DNA of 64,000 nt from Polynucleobacter paludilacus (GCF_018687595.1 NZ_CP061298.1:930001-994000); one strand, 5' to 3'; shown: positions 46,894 through 55,937, numbered from the stretch's first letter. Numbers and translations: made by a program. The notes: generated from the sequence alone by a model not told the origin.

Positions 46894-49704
46894 CTATCCG
46901 TGTTTTAGTAAAACATCTTGAACTTTAGCCATATCCGTTACAACCTCAAATTCCCATTGACCAAAGGACTTTTGCTCATTAATTGCAGCAATTAATTTTC
47001 TGGTTACGGACCATTTAGCCTCTTCCTGCTCTGTAACTTGACCCTTCACCTCTAAAAGCAAAGTCTTTCCACTGGCTAGCTTAATTAAATAGTCTGGTAT
47101 GTATTTGCGTTTTGAGCCATTCCACATGTAATAAATGAAAAATCCAAGGTGATCATTCTTTGCATATGCATCAACAACCTCCTTCATTTGCGGACTCTCA
47201 ATGACATTAGCTACGTGAGCCTCCCATGCGGCATCAACGACTAAATTATTTATTTGTGACTTAGTAGTAGGTTGGCAGGGTTTAGTTGTGTACCAGGTCC
47301 TCATGTTTGCAGTTGAGCCAATAGGATTCTCTTCGTCATAAATTAACTCTAAACTTTCCTCATTCTGTTCCACCAAATAGCGCATTAAATGTTCAACAAT
47401 TAAATCAATGCTTAATGCTATAAGAATTCGCTTTTTCAATGGCTCTTGATGAAAAATTGATGGGATTTCTAATTTATTAGTCTTAACAAATTCTTCAATT
47501 ATCTTTATCAATTGGAATGCAAGATACTCTTTACTACCCTTGTAACCTGTGCTGGTTTGCATGAAAGCTTTTTGGGCGGCTTTGAATATCAAACGTTGTA
47601 ATCTAAATTCTTCAGGAAGCTTCTCAAGGTCAATTTCACTAATCATGTCCCAGTTAGTTGCGCCACCAATTGCGGGGGCAAGCTCCACTGAAAGGGGAAT
47701 CCTCGAAGGGTCTAGTTTCAAAGGAAGAACCGCATTAAAATCTACGACTAACTTAGGTTTAATTATTGAATCGACACGAAGAACGTTGGGCCATTTAATT
47801 TCTAAGTTACCTCGCTCAAGCATCGATGCGATTTGAGTTGATGGTTTTGGTGGTGGCGGAGCCGTACCGTCGCCACTATCATCTTGAAATATAGATAAAG
47901 GCACACCGAAAATATTTACATATTCAGGTGTAAATAACTGCCTCTCTACTCCATCGGGTCCTATAACAGTTTCCGTATCGTAGCCTACCCGCCTCAAACC
48001 TCGACCAATAACTTGTTCACAAAGTAGTTGGCTGGTAAATGCTCTGAGCCCCATGATATGAGTAACGTTTTTTGCATCCCAACCTTCGGATAACATTGCA
48101 ACGGAGATTACATTTTGTAAATTTGAACCAGCCGTATCAGGTTTGCCAACCGTATCGACAATTTCACGCAAATATTGCTCTTTCTTTTCAGAGAGCAACT
48201 TATCTTTCTTATCAGAAGCCATTGGAGACGCATCAATAATGCTAATAAGCTTTGCTTCGTAGTCCTTATCGGCTGTGGCAGACTCTCCAATTTCTGCTTT
48301 CTCTAATACCTTACTGTCAACCCGCAATGTCTTTAGTGGTGCCTTTAATTCAGGCCAATGACAGTCGCCATTGTTAAAGAAGTATTCGATCCTTGCGGCA
48401 GTTTCAGTTTTGTTGCATACGGTGAGCATTACAGGGGGTGAGTTATGACCTGCATCACTCCATAATTTCGCCGCTTCGCGCCAATCCGCACCGAGCAATG
48501 TATATGCCTGCTGAACTAATAAGGGTAATGGCTCATGCTCTTCTGCACCACGACGAGCAAAATCGTCTTTAACTGCATCATCACGATAGAGGTGATATAG
48601 CTTGGGTTTTAAAGTAGAAGTATCAGGAATAATTCCATCACGAACTACTACGCGAGGAGTTTTAACTAAACCAGCTTCAATTGCATCATTTAGACCGAAG
48701 TCGCTTAATATCCAATCAAATAAACCCTGCTCAGTATTTGTTCTTCCCGTTGGAGCAAAAGGTGTTGCAGATAAATCAAAGCATTTTTGAATACGGATTT
48801 CTTTATTAATGCGGTCCAAGCCCTCAATCCATCGAGTAGCCTCTTCAGGATCAAAATCATCATCTTTTTTAACTTTAATATCAGCCGGAATGCGATAGGC
48901 ATGATGCGCTTCATCGTTAATGACGACGATATCTTTGTAATTAAATAACTTTCCCAATACTCGTCTGCAAAATGCTTTATCACTTTCAGCGCCTTTTTTA
49001 ACAACACTTTTTTCTGATTGCTTCAAAGGCATTAATGTGTGCCAGTTCTCTATAAGGACTTCCGCTTGATTGAGTTTCTGCCTTAAAGCATCATTCGGAC
49101 AAAGTACAAATTCGTCATAGTAGTTATTTGGTCCACTGGGCAAGAGAACCTGTAGCCGCTCCTTTACAGTCAATCCAGGGGCGACAATAAAAATTGCTCT
49201 TGAAAAATCCTTATTGCGTTTTGGGTAAGCCAAAGCATTAAGAACTTGCCAAGTAATGATCATAGCCATTACAGTTGTTTTACCGCTTCCTGTCGCCATC
49301 TTGCTACAGAGTCTTCTCCATTCCCCGCCATCGTTAGGCAAATGAATGCCTTGCTTATAGCTATTGGGGGCCTCAGTCCACCAAATCAATGTTTCAATTG
49401 CTTCTAGTTGGCAAAAGTAAAAAGGTAACATCCGCGCAGATTTGTCATTCCAGTGCGCCAGTAAATTGCGGGTGACGCTTGTAATGCCCGCATAGTCGTC
49501 AGCACGCCACTGATCTACGCGACCACGAATTTGATTAACTAAATCTAGCGATTCAGTTCTATGCGTATTGTGGCGTGTATCAAAAATTTCGTATCCAGCA
49601 GGTCGCCTACTTGATACCAGATCTAATCCACCGCCACCACGCTTGGGTGTCCAGTAATGAGTGGGGCACTCATATGGCGAGTTAATGATTAAAGAGTTGC
49701 CCAT
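46894..49704 (-). CDS. res: Type III-like restriction subunit (DEAH helicase-nuclease)
   Basis: 936 aa. N-terminal RRPAGYEIFDTR region, superfamily 2 helicase with Walker A MATGSGKTT (136-144) and DEAH box NDEAHHA (264-267), motif VI region QVIGRGLRRVGYDTE, and a C-terminal PD-(D/E)XK nuclease IPDYLIKLASGKTLLLEVKG (D871, E885, K887). Needs the methyltransferase upstream for target recognition, with which it is coupled (2-bp spacing, TAATAATG). Cuts unmodified DNA, so it acts as phage or plasmid defence. The long helicase domain fits type III or a closely related two-gene R-M class. Confidence 0.9.
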   Translation of the reverse strand: MGNSLIINSPYECPTHYWTPKRGGGGLDLVSSRRPAGYEIFDTRHNTHRTESLDLVNQIRGRVDQWRADDYAGITSVTRNLLAHWNDKSARMLPFYFCQLEAIETLIWWTEAPNSYKQGIHLPNDGGEWRRLCSKMATGSGKTTVMAMIITWQVLNALAYPKRNKDFSRAIFIVAPGLTVKERLQVLLPSGPNNYYDEFVLCPNDALRQKLNQAEVLIENWHTLMPLKQSEKSVVKKGAESDKAFCRRVLGKLFNYKDIVVINDEAHHAYRIPADIKVKKDDDFDPEEATRWIEGLDRINKEIRIQKCFDLSATPFAPTGRTNTEQGLFDWILSDFGLNDAIEAGLVKTPRVVVRDGIIPDTSTLKPKLYHLYRDDAVKDDFARRGAEEHEPLPLLVQQAYTLLGADWREAAKLWSDAGHNSPPVMLTVCNKTETAARIEYFFNNGDCHWPELKAPLKTLRVDSKVLEKAEIGESATADKDYEAKLISIIDASPMASDKKDKLLSEKKEQYLREIVDTVGKPDTAGSNLQNVISVAMLSEGWDAKNVTHIMGLRAFTSQLLCEQVIGRGLRRVGYDTETVIGPDGVERQLFTPEYVNIFGVPLSIFQDDSGDGTAPPPPKPSTQIASMLERGNLEIKWPNVLRVDSIIKPKLVVDFNAVLPLKLDPSRIPLSVELAPAIGGATNWDMISEIDLEKLPEEFRLQRLIFKAAQKAFMQTSTGYKGSKEYLAFQLIKIIEEFVKTNKLEIPSIFHQEPLKKRILIALSIDLIVEHLMRYLVEQNEESLELIYDEENPIGSTANMRTWYTTKPCQPTTKSQINNLVVDAAWEAHVANVIESPQMKEVVDAYAKNDHLGFFIYYMWNGSKRKYIPDYLIKLASGKTLLLEVKGQVTEQEEAKWSVTRKLIAAINEQKSFGQWEFEVVTDMAKVQDVLLKHG

Positions 49705-49706
49705 TA

Positions 49707-52550
49707 TTAATCCTCTAAATCGAGAACTTTTAACGACTCAATACCTCGGTCATCAACAATCTTTACAGCAATTCGCTTATTTTCACCCGCTTCAAAAGGG
49801 ATCGAAATAGTGCCGCCAAATTTTGCTAAAGATGACTCATCTAATTCTGCCTTAATTTCCTTTTTCAGCTTGCCCCAACCATCTTTAGAGGCTGCCATTG
49901 GGAAAAATACTTGTCGTGGAAATAAAGAGCGGCTGTCGTAATCGGTATCAAGCATCCAAGATGCAATATTTCCCTTTCCACCGCTAATTAATTCGCCTTT
50001 GGCTGTATCAAAGTAATCAAAACCATGGACTTCTACCTGCCATAAGTCATCTTTGATTTTTTTGATCGCAACATCTGGCTGCCCCATTAACCAGAAGGAC
50101 TGATTATTACTTTTCAGTTTTTTCAAGTCATCAGTTAATAAGTCGGCATTCATTTTGACCTTCAGAGCAATGATGCCTTTAGTGCTATCTATATCCTTTG
50201 CGGCCTCTGGATCAAAATCGAAGGCGCAAAAAATAATAATTTTTGGCCTTGGGAAAAGTTCCCCAGCCTCCCGCATTGCCATCTCAACATGCCGCTGCTC
50301 AAGCAATGAGTATTCAGGACCAAAACTGACAACTACTCTTTCACCGGTATCCGCTACAACGCCTGTAGCATTCAAATATTTAACATCAGGCAATGGCTCA
50401 AGATCGACAAGTTTAATTATTTGAGCATTCTTACCGCGTATTCCAGTTTTAATTAGTTCGTTACGCCAGTCATTCTGTCTCTGGCTTTCTCCTGATCTGG
50501 ATATTGTTTGGTCAACATCAAGAATTGGAGCCTTCTCGTCTAGTGAGGCCACCATCGGTGAGGGGACAGCCTCCACGGTAAATGGTCCCGAGATCCGTAG
50601 TTTCGTCTTATCTATTAATGGCGAATCAATCAGTTGGTCTTGATCGGCATGGGATGAAATTGATGCATTTATTAGCTCCTGCCTTTGTTTAATGACTTTT
50701 CTTAATGCTTCAATATTTTCTATGAGCGCATTTGAGGAATTGTCTAAATCAATAGAAAAAGGATAGTCCTCCTCAGTTAATTCTTTATCTGATTTGTAGT
50801 CTGCATTTATAGCGACAAGCAATTCTTTAATTTCATTTTCATAGCGTGTATATATCTCTCTAATTTCTGGGTTGTTCGCTATTGATTTCAATGTAACGTG
50901 AGGTATCGCTTTATAAATAAACCCACCTTTTAAACCTTCGTTAGGATATTTCAACTCGAAATAATCAAAACTAGCTGTCATTAATCTTTGTTTTGCTAGG
51001 GTAAGAGCCACACGAGATGTGTCACAAGTAATCCACCGTCTACCCAATTTTTCAGCTAAGGTTGCTGTAGTTCCAGATCCACAAGTGGGGTCAAAAACTA
51101 AATCCCCAGGTTCAGTTGTCATCAAAATGCAGCGCTCAATAACCTTTTCTGCGGTTTGCACGACATACTTTCGATCAACCTCTCCACGAGTATCTGTCCA
51201 TAGGTTACTCAATTCAGAGACACTGTAGTCATCCAAATATAGTTTGTAGCGTAAAGTATTTGCTTGACCAAAAATACGACCCGCCTGCTGCAGGGTCTTC
51301 ATTCCATCGGGCGTAGTTGCCCAACTTTTACCAGCGGACGGTTTAAATTCCTTGCCCTTGCAAAAGACTGGAAAGTCCATGGTTTGTGAATAGCCCGACG
51401 ACCTTGCGTCCATTGGCAAGAATAACTTTATTTTATTTTCATCTAGAAATTTGGAATTCATTTCTGATGGTCTTAATGATCTGGTAGAGCCATCCGGAAA
51501 CTCACCCCAGTTGTATAAGCTATTTTCATCAATATTTTTATTTTTATATAGCTTATTGAATTTGACTTTTTTAATGTCTTTGCAGTACCAAACAATATAA
51601 TCAGCAGGATTAAAGAGCTTTGCACCACCTAGTGGCATATTTTTTTTAGTGAACAATATCTCCGAGAAAAAGTTTTCTGCACCAAAAACTTCATCTAGTA
51701 AATTTCTTACCAAATGAACGTTTTCATCAGAGATTTGTATAAAGATACTGCCGGTATCGTGCAATAGCTCGTGCGCAAGTTTGATTCTGTCACGCAAGTA
51801 GGTGAGATAGGAATGGATTCCCAATTCCCAAGTGTCTCGAAAGGCCTTGATCATCTCTGGTTCTTGGGTTAAATCTTCATCTTTTCTATCTTTAACCTCT
51901 TTTTTGTCCACAAAAGGTTGAAAATTAGAACCATACTTAATGCCATATGGAGGGTCAAAGTAAATCATTTGAACTTCGCCCGCCATACTTTCTTTTTGAA
52001 GTAGGCTATTCATTACCAATAAACTATCGCCTGCTATTAAGCGATTTGCCCAACCTCTATCATGCTTATAAAAATCAATTGCATCGCGTAGTGGTAGATT
52101 TTCAAAAGGAGCATTAAATAGCCCTAATTGACCAGATGGTGCAGATTTTGATTTGTCTTTTTTGATTTCTTTTCGCACTGCAGACAAAATACTTGCAGGG
52201 TCTATACGTTCGTGCACATGAAGAGAAACAGTATCAACTTCAAAATTAGTTTTCTCCGCCTTTCCTGCCCATGCAAGATAGGGCGATTGCTGTCGTTTTA
52301 GCTGCTCTAGAGCTGCAATCATGACGTCATAGTCTTTTGATTGCAAAGCATCATCAATTAACTGCTCTATGTGAGAGCGATTTCCGTCGTATGAGATCGA
52401 TGGATCTATATGTGGATCATATTGATACTTGGTTTTTGGCTGGTCTGGATCAGTATCTGGATTAACGACGCCAACCTCAGGGTTATTTTTGCGTCGATCC
52501 GAGTGTCTGTAACTAAGGACTTCGCTTTTCGGGGTTTCTTTTTTGGCCAT
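49707..52550 (-). CDS. mod: Type III-like DNA methyltransferase (Mod)
   Basis: 947 aa. Beta-class amino-methyltransferase: catalytic DPPY at 199-202 (MIYFDPPYGIKYG) precedes the SAM motif FDPTCGSGTTATLAEKLG (486-503), with a long target-recognition region between (about 205-470). N-terminal about 150 residues are extra, and so is a large C-terminal part (about 560-947) with no recognised domain. Modification type N6-adenine or N4-cytosine is inferred from the class. First gene of the mod-res unit, with the promoter in 52551-52657. Confidence 0.9.
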   Translation of the reverse strand: MAKKETPKSEVLSYRHSDRRKNNPEVGVVNPDTDPDQPKTKYQYDPHIDPSISYDGNRSHIEQLIDDALQSKDYDVMIAALEQLKRQQSPYLAWAGKAEKTNFEVDTVSLHVHERIDPASILSAVRKEIKKDKSKSAPSGQLGLFNAPFENLPLRDAIDFYKHDRGWANRLIAGDSLLVMNSLLQKESMAGEVQMIYFDPPYGIKYGSNFQPFVDKKEVKDRKDEDLTQEPEMIKAFRDTWELGIHSYLTYLRDRIKLAHELLHDTGSIFIQISDENVHLVRNLLDEVFGAENFFSEILFTKKNMPLGGAKLFNPADYIVWYCKDIKKVKFNKLYKNKNIDENSLYNWGEFPDGSTRSLRPSEMNSKFLDENKIKLFLPMDARSSGYSQTMDFPVFCKGKEFKPSAGKSWATTPDGMKTLQQAGRIFGQANTLRYKLYLDDYSVSELSNLWTDTRGEVDRKYVVQTAEKVIERCILMTTEPGDLVFDPTCGSGTTATLAEKLGRRWITCDTSRVALTLAKQRLMTASFDYFELKYPNEGLKGGFIYKAIPHVTLKSIANNPEIREIYTRYENEIKELLVAINADYKSDKELTEEDYPFSIDLDNSSNALIENIEALRKVIKQRQELINASISSHADQDQLIDSPLIDKTKLRISGPFTVEAVPSPMVASLDEKAPILDVDQTISRSGESQRQNDWRNELIKTGIRGKNAQIIKLVDLEPLPDVKYLNATGVVADTGERVVVSFGPEYSLLEQRHVEMAMREAGELFPRPKIIIFCAFDFDPEAAKDIDSTKGIIALKVKMNADLLTDDLKKLKSNNQSFWLMGQPDVAIKKIKDDLWQVEVHGFDYFDTAKGELISGGKGNIASWMLDTDYDSRSLFPRQVFFPMAASKDGWGKLKKEIKAELDESSLAKFGGTISIPFEAGENKRIAVKIVDDRGIESLKVLDLED

Positions 52551-52657
52551 AAATTCGCTATTTTTGGGTATTTCTTTAGTTTATACGGATGGTAAGGCTT
52601 ATTCCGTTTACTTTAAGGCTACTATATTTCTATTATGAAAACTATATAGGAACGGAT

Positions 52658-52975
52658 ATGAAAAACCTGACCAAAACCTATTTGATGGCTTATTTAACCG
52701 CTTTCGCAGGGCTTACCTGTGCCCAAGCAATATATGACACCAATGGTCAGTACAAGGGGTATAGCCAGACCAGTCCAAGCGGGGTTACCAATGTATATAA
52801 CGCTCAGGGGCAAAACCTTGGTTCTTCACAAGTTGATAATAGGCAGACTAATTACTACTCCCCCACTGGCGCCTACCAAGGTACAAATACTGCAACCCCA
52901 TCACCGCCCCAGATAAACACAACCATTAACGCCCCTAGACAGGCACCCCAAGCACCATCAATCAAGGGCTGGTAA
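52658..52975 (+). CDS. Small exported protein with Tyr/Gly turns
   Basis: 105 aa from the ATG at 52658 (AGGAACGG before it). Signal peptide 1-21 (LTCAQ). The mature part has repeated units like YDTNGQYKGYSQTSPSG, VYNAQGQNLGSSQVD and YYSPTGAYQGTNT, separated by about 17-20 residues, then a Pro-rich tail. This resembles beta-turn repeats of exported proteins of unknown function. Not a known effector. Divergent from mod. Confidence 0.65.
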   Translation: MKNLTKTYLMAYLTAFAGLTCAQAIYDTNGQYKGYSQTSPSGVTNVYNAQGQNLGSSQVDNRQTNYYSPTGAYQGTNTATPSPPQINTTINAPRQAPQAPSIKGW

Positions 52976-53290
52976 CTACTTCCGCTTTGGTAAGCCCATT
53001 GGCATCTTGACCTCTTGAAATGGCCATTCCCCTGAGCCAGATTCATAAGCTTTAATTTTGGCAATCATTTCTTCTGTATACATGGGGTGCGCAATACAAG
53101 CACCCGATTCCCATGCTCGATCAATTTCTTCATCGGAGAGACATAACTTCACCTCTCGTTTGCATTCATTGCAGAAGTTAATCATGGGGTTATCTGTCTT
53201 ATCAAGCAAATCCCAGTCAAGCGGGCATTGATACTCAAATTCACAGTTAATTTCACAGTTAACAATGGTAGTTACTTGAATATGATTCAT
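52976..53290 (-). CDS. Cys-rich CPLxW...CNEC protein
   Basis: 104 aa. The block CPLDWDLLDKTDNPMINFCNECKREVKLCLSDEEIDR...CIAHP follows a widespread motif (CPxxWxxLxxTxxxxxRxCxxCxxxVYxC...CVA) of small bacterial proteins, likely a metal-binding knuckle. Function not known. It is next to the secreted protein gene (stop codons adjacent, convergent). Confidence 0.65.
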   Translation of the reverse strand: MNHIQVTTIVNCEINCEFEYQCPLDWDLLDKTDNPMINFCNECKREVKLCLSDEEIDRAWESGACIAHPMYTEEMIAKIKAYESGSGEWPFQEVKMPMGLPKRK

Positions 53291-53293
53291 TTA

Positions 53294-53884
53294 CTATTTT
53301 TTGCACTCCCCCAAACTTTTCATCATTTTTAGAAAGTTCGTTTTTTCACCTGTTACCGACTCAAGCTCAAACGACTTAGCCCTATCATTTACATTTAGGC
53401 ATGTAAAGCGCCCAACGGTGTTTTGAGAGCCGTATCCAGTACATCGAAAGCTACCCACAGACTCTGTTTTGTCTTTTCTTGCATACCCCTTTAGGGTTAC
53501 CTCAATTAATCCAAAAGGTAAGTTTGACTGAACGTATGCAACTAACTTATCACCTGCAGCAGCTTCATAAGTAAGTCTATTAATGCTGGCATTAAATTCG
53601 CCATTTCCAAGATAGCCAAGAGGAGTCTCGAATCTTACAGACCCTTCTTCAGTAGACAATATCTCCTTATTTCCACACTTCACTTTTTTTGCGCTTTCCC
53701 CCTTGGGAAATTTCATTCTGCATGCATGTGCCACCATCGCAGCAGCAGCATCAGACTTTGCATCCTTCACACCTTCCAAAACACAATCTTCAAAATTATT
53801 TGGGCCAAAAGGAGACCATGCAAACGCATGATTAATACTCAGCACCACTGTAATCAGAAAGACTTTAATTAATTTTTTATACAT
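53294..53884 (-). CDS. Exported hypothetical protein
   Basis: 196 aa. Signal peptide 1-22 (HAFA). The segment NNFEDCVLEGVKDAKSDAAAAMVAHACRMKFP resembles a short motif (NxEDCxLxxxKxxxSDxAAxxIxxACRxKFP) common to unrelated small bacterial proteins, with two Cys that may pair. The rest is beta-rich with three more Cys. Not recognised otherwise. 3 bp upstream of the Cys-rich gene, so the two are probably one transcript. Confidence 0.6.
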   Translation of the reverse strand: MYKKLIKVFLITVVLSINHAFAWSPFGPNNFEDCVLEGVKDAKSDAAAAMVAHACRMKFPKGESAKKVKCGNKEILSTEEGSVRFETPLGYLGNGEFNASINRLTYEAAAGDKLVAYVQSNLPFGLIEVTLKGYARKDKTESVGSFRCTGYGSQNTVGRFTCLNVNDRAKSFELESVTGEKTNFLKMMKSLGECKK

Positions 53885-53932
53885 CTTAGTTTGCTCATTC
53901 CTCGGCTTGAGTTGGCGGATTAAAGGAAACGG

Positions 53933-54103
53933 TTATTTCTTAACAAACTTGTCAATAATTAAACCCACTAATCCCCCAGCTATGCCAAAAGGAAGAGCAA
54001 AAGCCAAAGCAGTTTCCACAGTTCCGTGACCGTTCCCTGGATGCACTAATCCAATAACTACCCCAATAAAGAAAAGTATCAGCGTAAATTTCTTAGCACC
54101 CAT
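53933..54103 (-). CDS. Small membrane protein (56 aa)
   Basis: Peptide MGAKKFTLILFFIGVVIGLV ... LPFGIAGGLVGLIIDKFVKK: two hydrophobic helices (about 6-21 and 33-50) joined by a short polar loop HPGNGHGTVE and flanked by Lys, a typical small inner-membrane hairpin. No recognisable family. Co-directional with the exported protein, 48 bp upstream of it. Confidence 0.55.
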   Translation of the reverse strand: MGAKKFTLILFFIGVVIGLVHPGNGHGTVETALAFALPFGIAGGLVGLIIDKFVKK

Positions 54104-54160
54104 TACAGCCCCATATAAATTAGTAATTGGGTATCATCTCCCGTGGTATTAAAAACGTCA

Positions 54161-54181
54161 ATAGGCAAATATCTTGCCTAT
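54161..54181 (+). promoter_or_regulatory. Operator-like inverted repeat overlapping XRE gene start
   Basis: ATAGGCAA-ATATC-TTGCCTAT, perfect 8-bp arms; the last two bases are the first two of the ATG at 54180. Autorepression by the XRE protein is the likely function (inference). Confidence 0.6.
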
Positions 54182-54425
54182 GGCCAAACCCTCACCTTCC
54201 TATAGCGGACTACAAGAACTGGTGTCATTAGGGCTTGCAATTAAGGAATTGCGCCTTAAAGCTAATCTGTCTCAAGAGGCGTTTGCGGATGAAGTGGGAA
54301 TTGATAGGAGCTACATAGGAGGGATTGAGCGTGGCGAACATAACGTTGCCCTAATTAACCTTATAAAAATAGCCTCTGCATTGAATATGACACTTGCACA
54401 GCTAGCCCAGAAAGCAAAACTTTAG
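54180..54425 (+). CDS. XRE-family HTH regulator (restriction-controller-like)
   Basis: 81 aa from the ATG at 54180; a TTG two codons earlier (54174) is in frame. Single helix-turn-helix: IKELRLKANLSQEAFADEVGIDRSYIGGIERGEHN, about residues 20-55. Size and fold resemble C proteins that time expression of restriction genes; the R-M operon lies 1.6 kb away on the opposite strand. An inverted repeat overlaps the start codon. Could equally be the regulator of the element's excision. Confidence 0.8.
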   Translation: MAKPSPSYSGLQELVSLGLAIKELRLKANLSQEAFADEVGIDRSYIGGIERGEHNVALINLIKIASALNMTLAQLAQKAKL

Positions 54426-54705
54426 GTTTCGAATCGACTGCGCAAAATTCAGTGCATAGTCTAGTCTAGGTACCATTCTGAGAATTTGTGCCTATGGGTA
54501 TAGCTGAATTGGCCTTCCTAGATTTTTCACCCCCCCCCCACCCCCTCCAGCATGCGCATCAAAAGCCTCTGAACTTGGTCAAATTTTGGTCAAACAGCAA
54601 GTACATCTGGTCAAAATTGGTGTATAAATTGAATCTGGTCGGCGTTATCTGTTTTTGAGATTTACACCCGCAAGCCTTTGTTTTACTTGCTTCTGGCTTT
54701 GATTT

Positions 54706-54707
<2 letters not shown>
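54426..54707. other. Gap between XRE gene and tRNA-Arg
   Basis: No gene seen. Contains a 10-C homopolymer then A and CCCCC (54530-54545), and GGTCAAA repeats (listed separately). Likely the right-end recombination region of the integrative element. Confidence 0.6.
54575..54615 (+). repeat. Directly repeated TTGGTCAAA, likely integrase arm sites (right end)
   Basis: TTGGTCAAA at 54575-54583 and 54586-54594 (11-bp period), and TGGTCAAA at 54608-54615. Same orientation as the pair at 42685-42704, and likewise inside the element, 90-130 bp from the att core. Confidence 0.55.
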
Positions 54708-54784
<77 letters not shown>

Positions 54785-54820
54785 ATTGCTGGTATTAGTT
54801 TATGGCTAAATAGAGAAAAG

Positions 54821-54897
54821 TGGTCGGAGTACAAGGATTCGAACCTTGGACCCCCTGCTCCCAAAGCAGGTGCGCTACCAGGCTGCGCTACACTCCG
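54821..54897 (-). tRNA. tRNA-Pro(TGG)
   Basis: Acceptor CGGAGTG/TACTCCG, anticodon stem CTGC/GCAG with loop TTTGGGA giving TGG, T-arm GGTTCGAATCC and encoded CCA. 36 bp upstream of tRNA-Arg, probably one transcript with it. Confidence 0.95.
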
Positions 54898-54958
54898 ACG
54901 GAATCGATATTTTACACGGATATCGATAGCGCAGGTAATTTCCAGGGTTTTGTGGGAT

Positions 54959-55864
54959 TTAGTAAATCTCGGGGACGTACATCTGAGGCGGGACGGGGCC
55001 GCGCAGGTAGTCGGGGTTATGCACTCGCTCAGGCAAATGAATCTCCGGATGCGGGATTTCGGTATAAGGAATCTGTGAAAGCAAGTGATTGATGCAATTC
55101 AGACGCGCTTTTTTCTTATCATTGGCAGCAACCACCCACCATGGAGCCTCAGGAATATGGGTTCTCTCCAACATGGTTTCTTTAGCCTTGGTATAGGCTT
55201 CCCACAAACGACGTGACTCTAAGTCCATCGGACTGAGCTTCCACTGCTTGAGAGGATCATGAATGCGCATCATGAAGCGGTTGTATTGCTCTTCATCGGA
55301 GATTGAGAACCAGTACTTAATCAAAATGGTTCCGGAGTTGATAATCATGCGCTCCAGATCAGGCACTGTTCTTAAGAAATCTTCATACTCAGCATCGGTA
55401 CAAAATCCCATGACATGCTCAACACCAGCGCGGTTATACCAGCTGCGATCGAAGAGCACGATTTCTCCGCCGGCAGGCAGTTGAGAGATGTAGCGCTGAA
55501 AATACCATTGGGTTTTCTCACGCTCATTAGGTGCTGGTAATGCAACGACTCGGCATACACGCGGATTGAGTCGCTGGGTAATGCGCTTAATTGCTCCGCC
55601 CTTGCCTGCTGAATCACGACCTTCAAAAAGAATTGCGACCTTCAACTTATTGGCGACTACATAGTCTTGCAATTTCACGAGCTCGCCCTGAAGACGAAAG
55701 AGTTCTTTGAAATAGGTTTGTCTTGGAATAGAAGATGTAGTACCCGAGTCAGCGGAGAGACGCTCGTCGTCCATCTCCATCTCCAGTTCCTCATCCATGC
55801 TGTCAAGAATCTCTTCTTGCGCACGTTGATACCACTCAGCCATTTCTTGATGTTTTGCACTCAT
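54959..55864 (-). CDS. ppk2: Polyphosphate kinase 2 (second paralogue)
   Basis: 301 aa. N-terminal acidic extension (about 15-45), then PPK2 core: Walker A EGRDSAGKGGAIKRITQRLNP (81-101), VLFDRSWYNRAGVEHVMGFCT, and DPLKQWKLSPMDLESRRLW. All catalytic positions are conserved. A Pho-box-like site lies 40 bp upstream, and the neighbours are lipid-remodelling genes; the enzyme likely moves phosphate between polyP and nucleotides during phosphate stress. Distinct from the first paralogue by its long N-terminus and Walker B Asp. Confidence 0.93.
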   Translation of the reverse strand: MSAKHQEMAEWYQRAQEEILDSMDEELEMEMDDERLSADSGTTSSIPRQTYFKELFRLQGELVKLQDYVVANKLKVAILFEGRDSAGKGGAIKRITQRLNPRVCRVVALPAPNEREKTQWYFQRYISQLPAGGEIVLFDRSWYNRAGVEHVMGFCTDAEYEDFLRTVPDLERMIINSGTILIKYWFSISDEEQYNRFMMRIHDPLKQWKLSPMDLESRRLWEAYTKAKETMLERTHIPEAPWWVVAANDKKKARLNCINHLLSQIPYTEIPHPEIHLPERVHNPDYLRGPVPPQMYVPEIY

Positions 55865-55903
55865 TTTTTGCCCTTTGTCCTCTGTGTTTTTTATCTGAGG
55901 AAC

Positions 55904-55921
55904 GTGTCAATATTGTTACAT
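55904..55921 (-). promoter_or_regulatory. Pho-box-like site upstream of second ppk2
   Basis: Minus strand ATGTAAC-AATA-TTGACAC, two half-sites in 11-bp phase, each one mismatch from CTGTAAC/TTGTCAC. About 40 bp upstream of the start. Confidence 0.45.
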
Positions 55922-55937
55922 ACCGCATTTGTATTAT

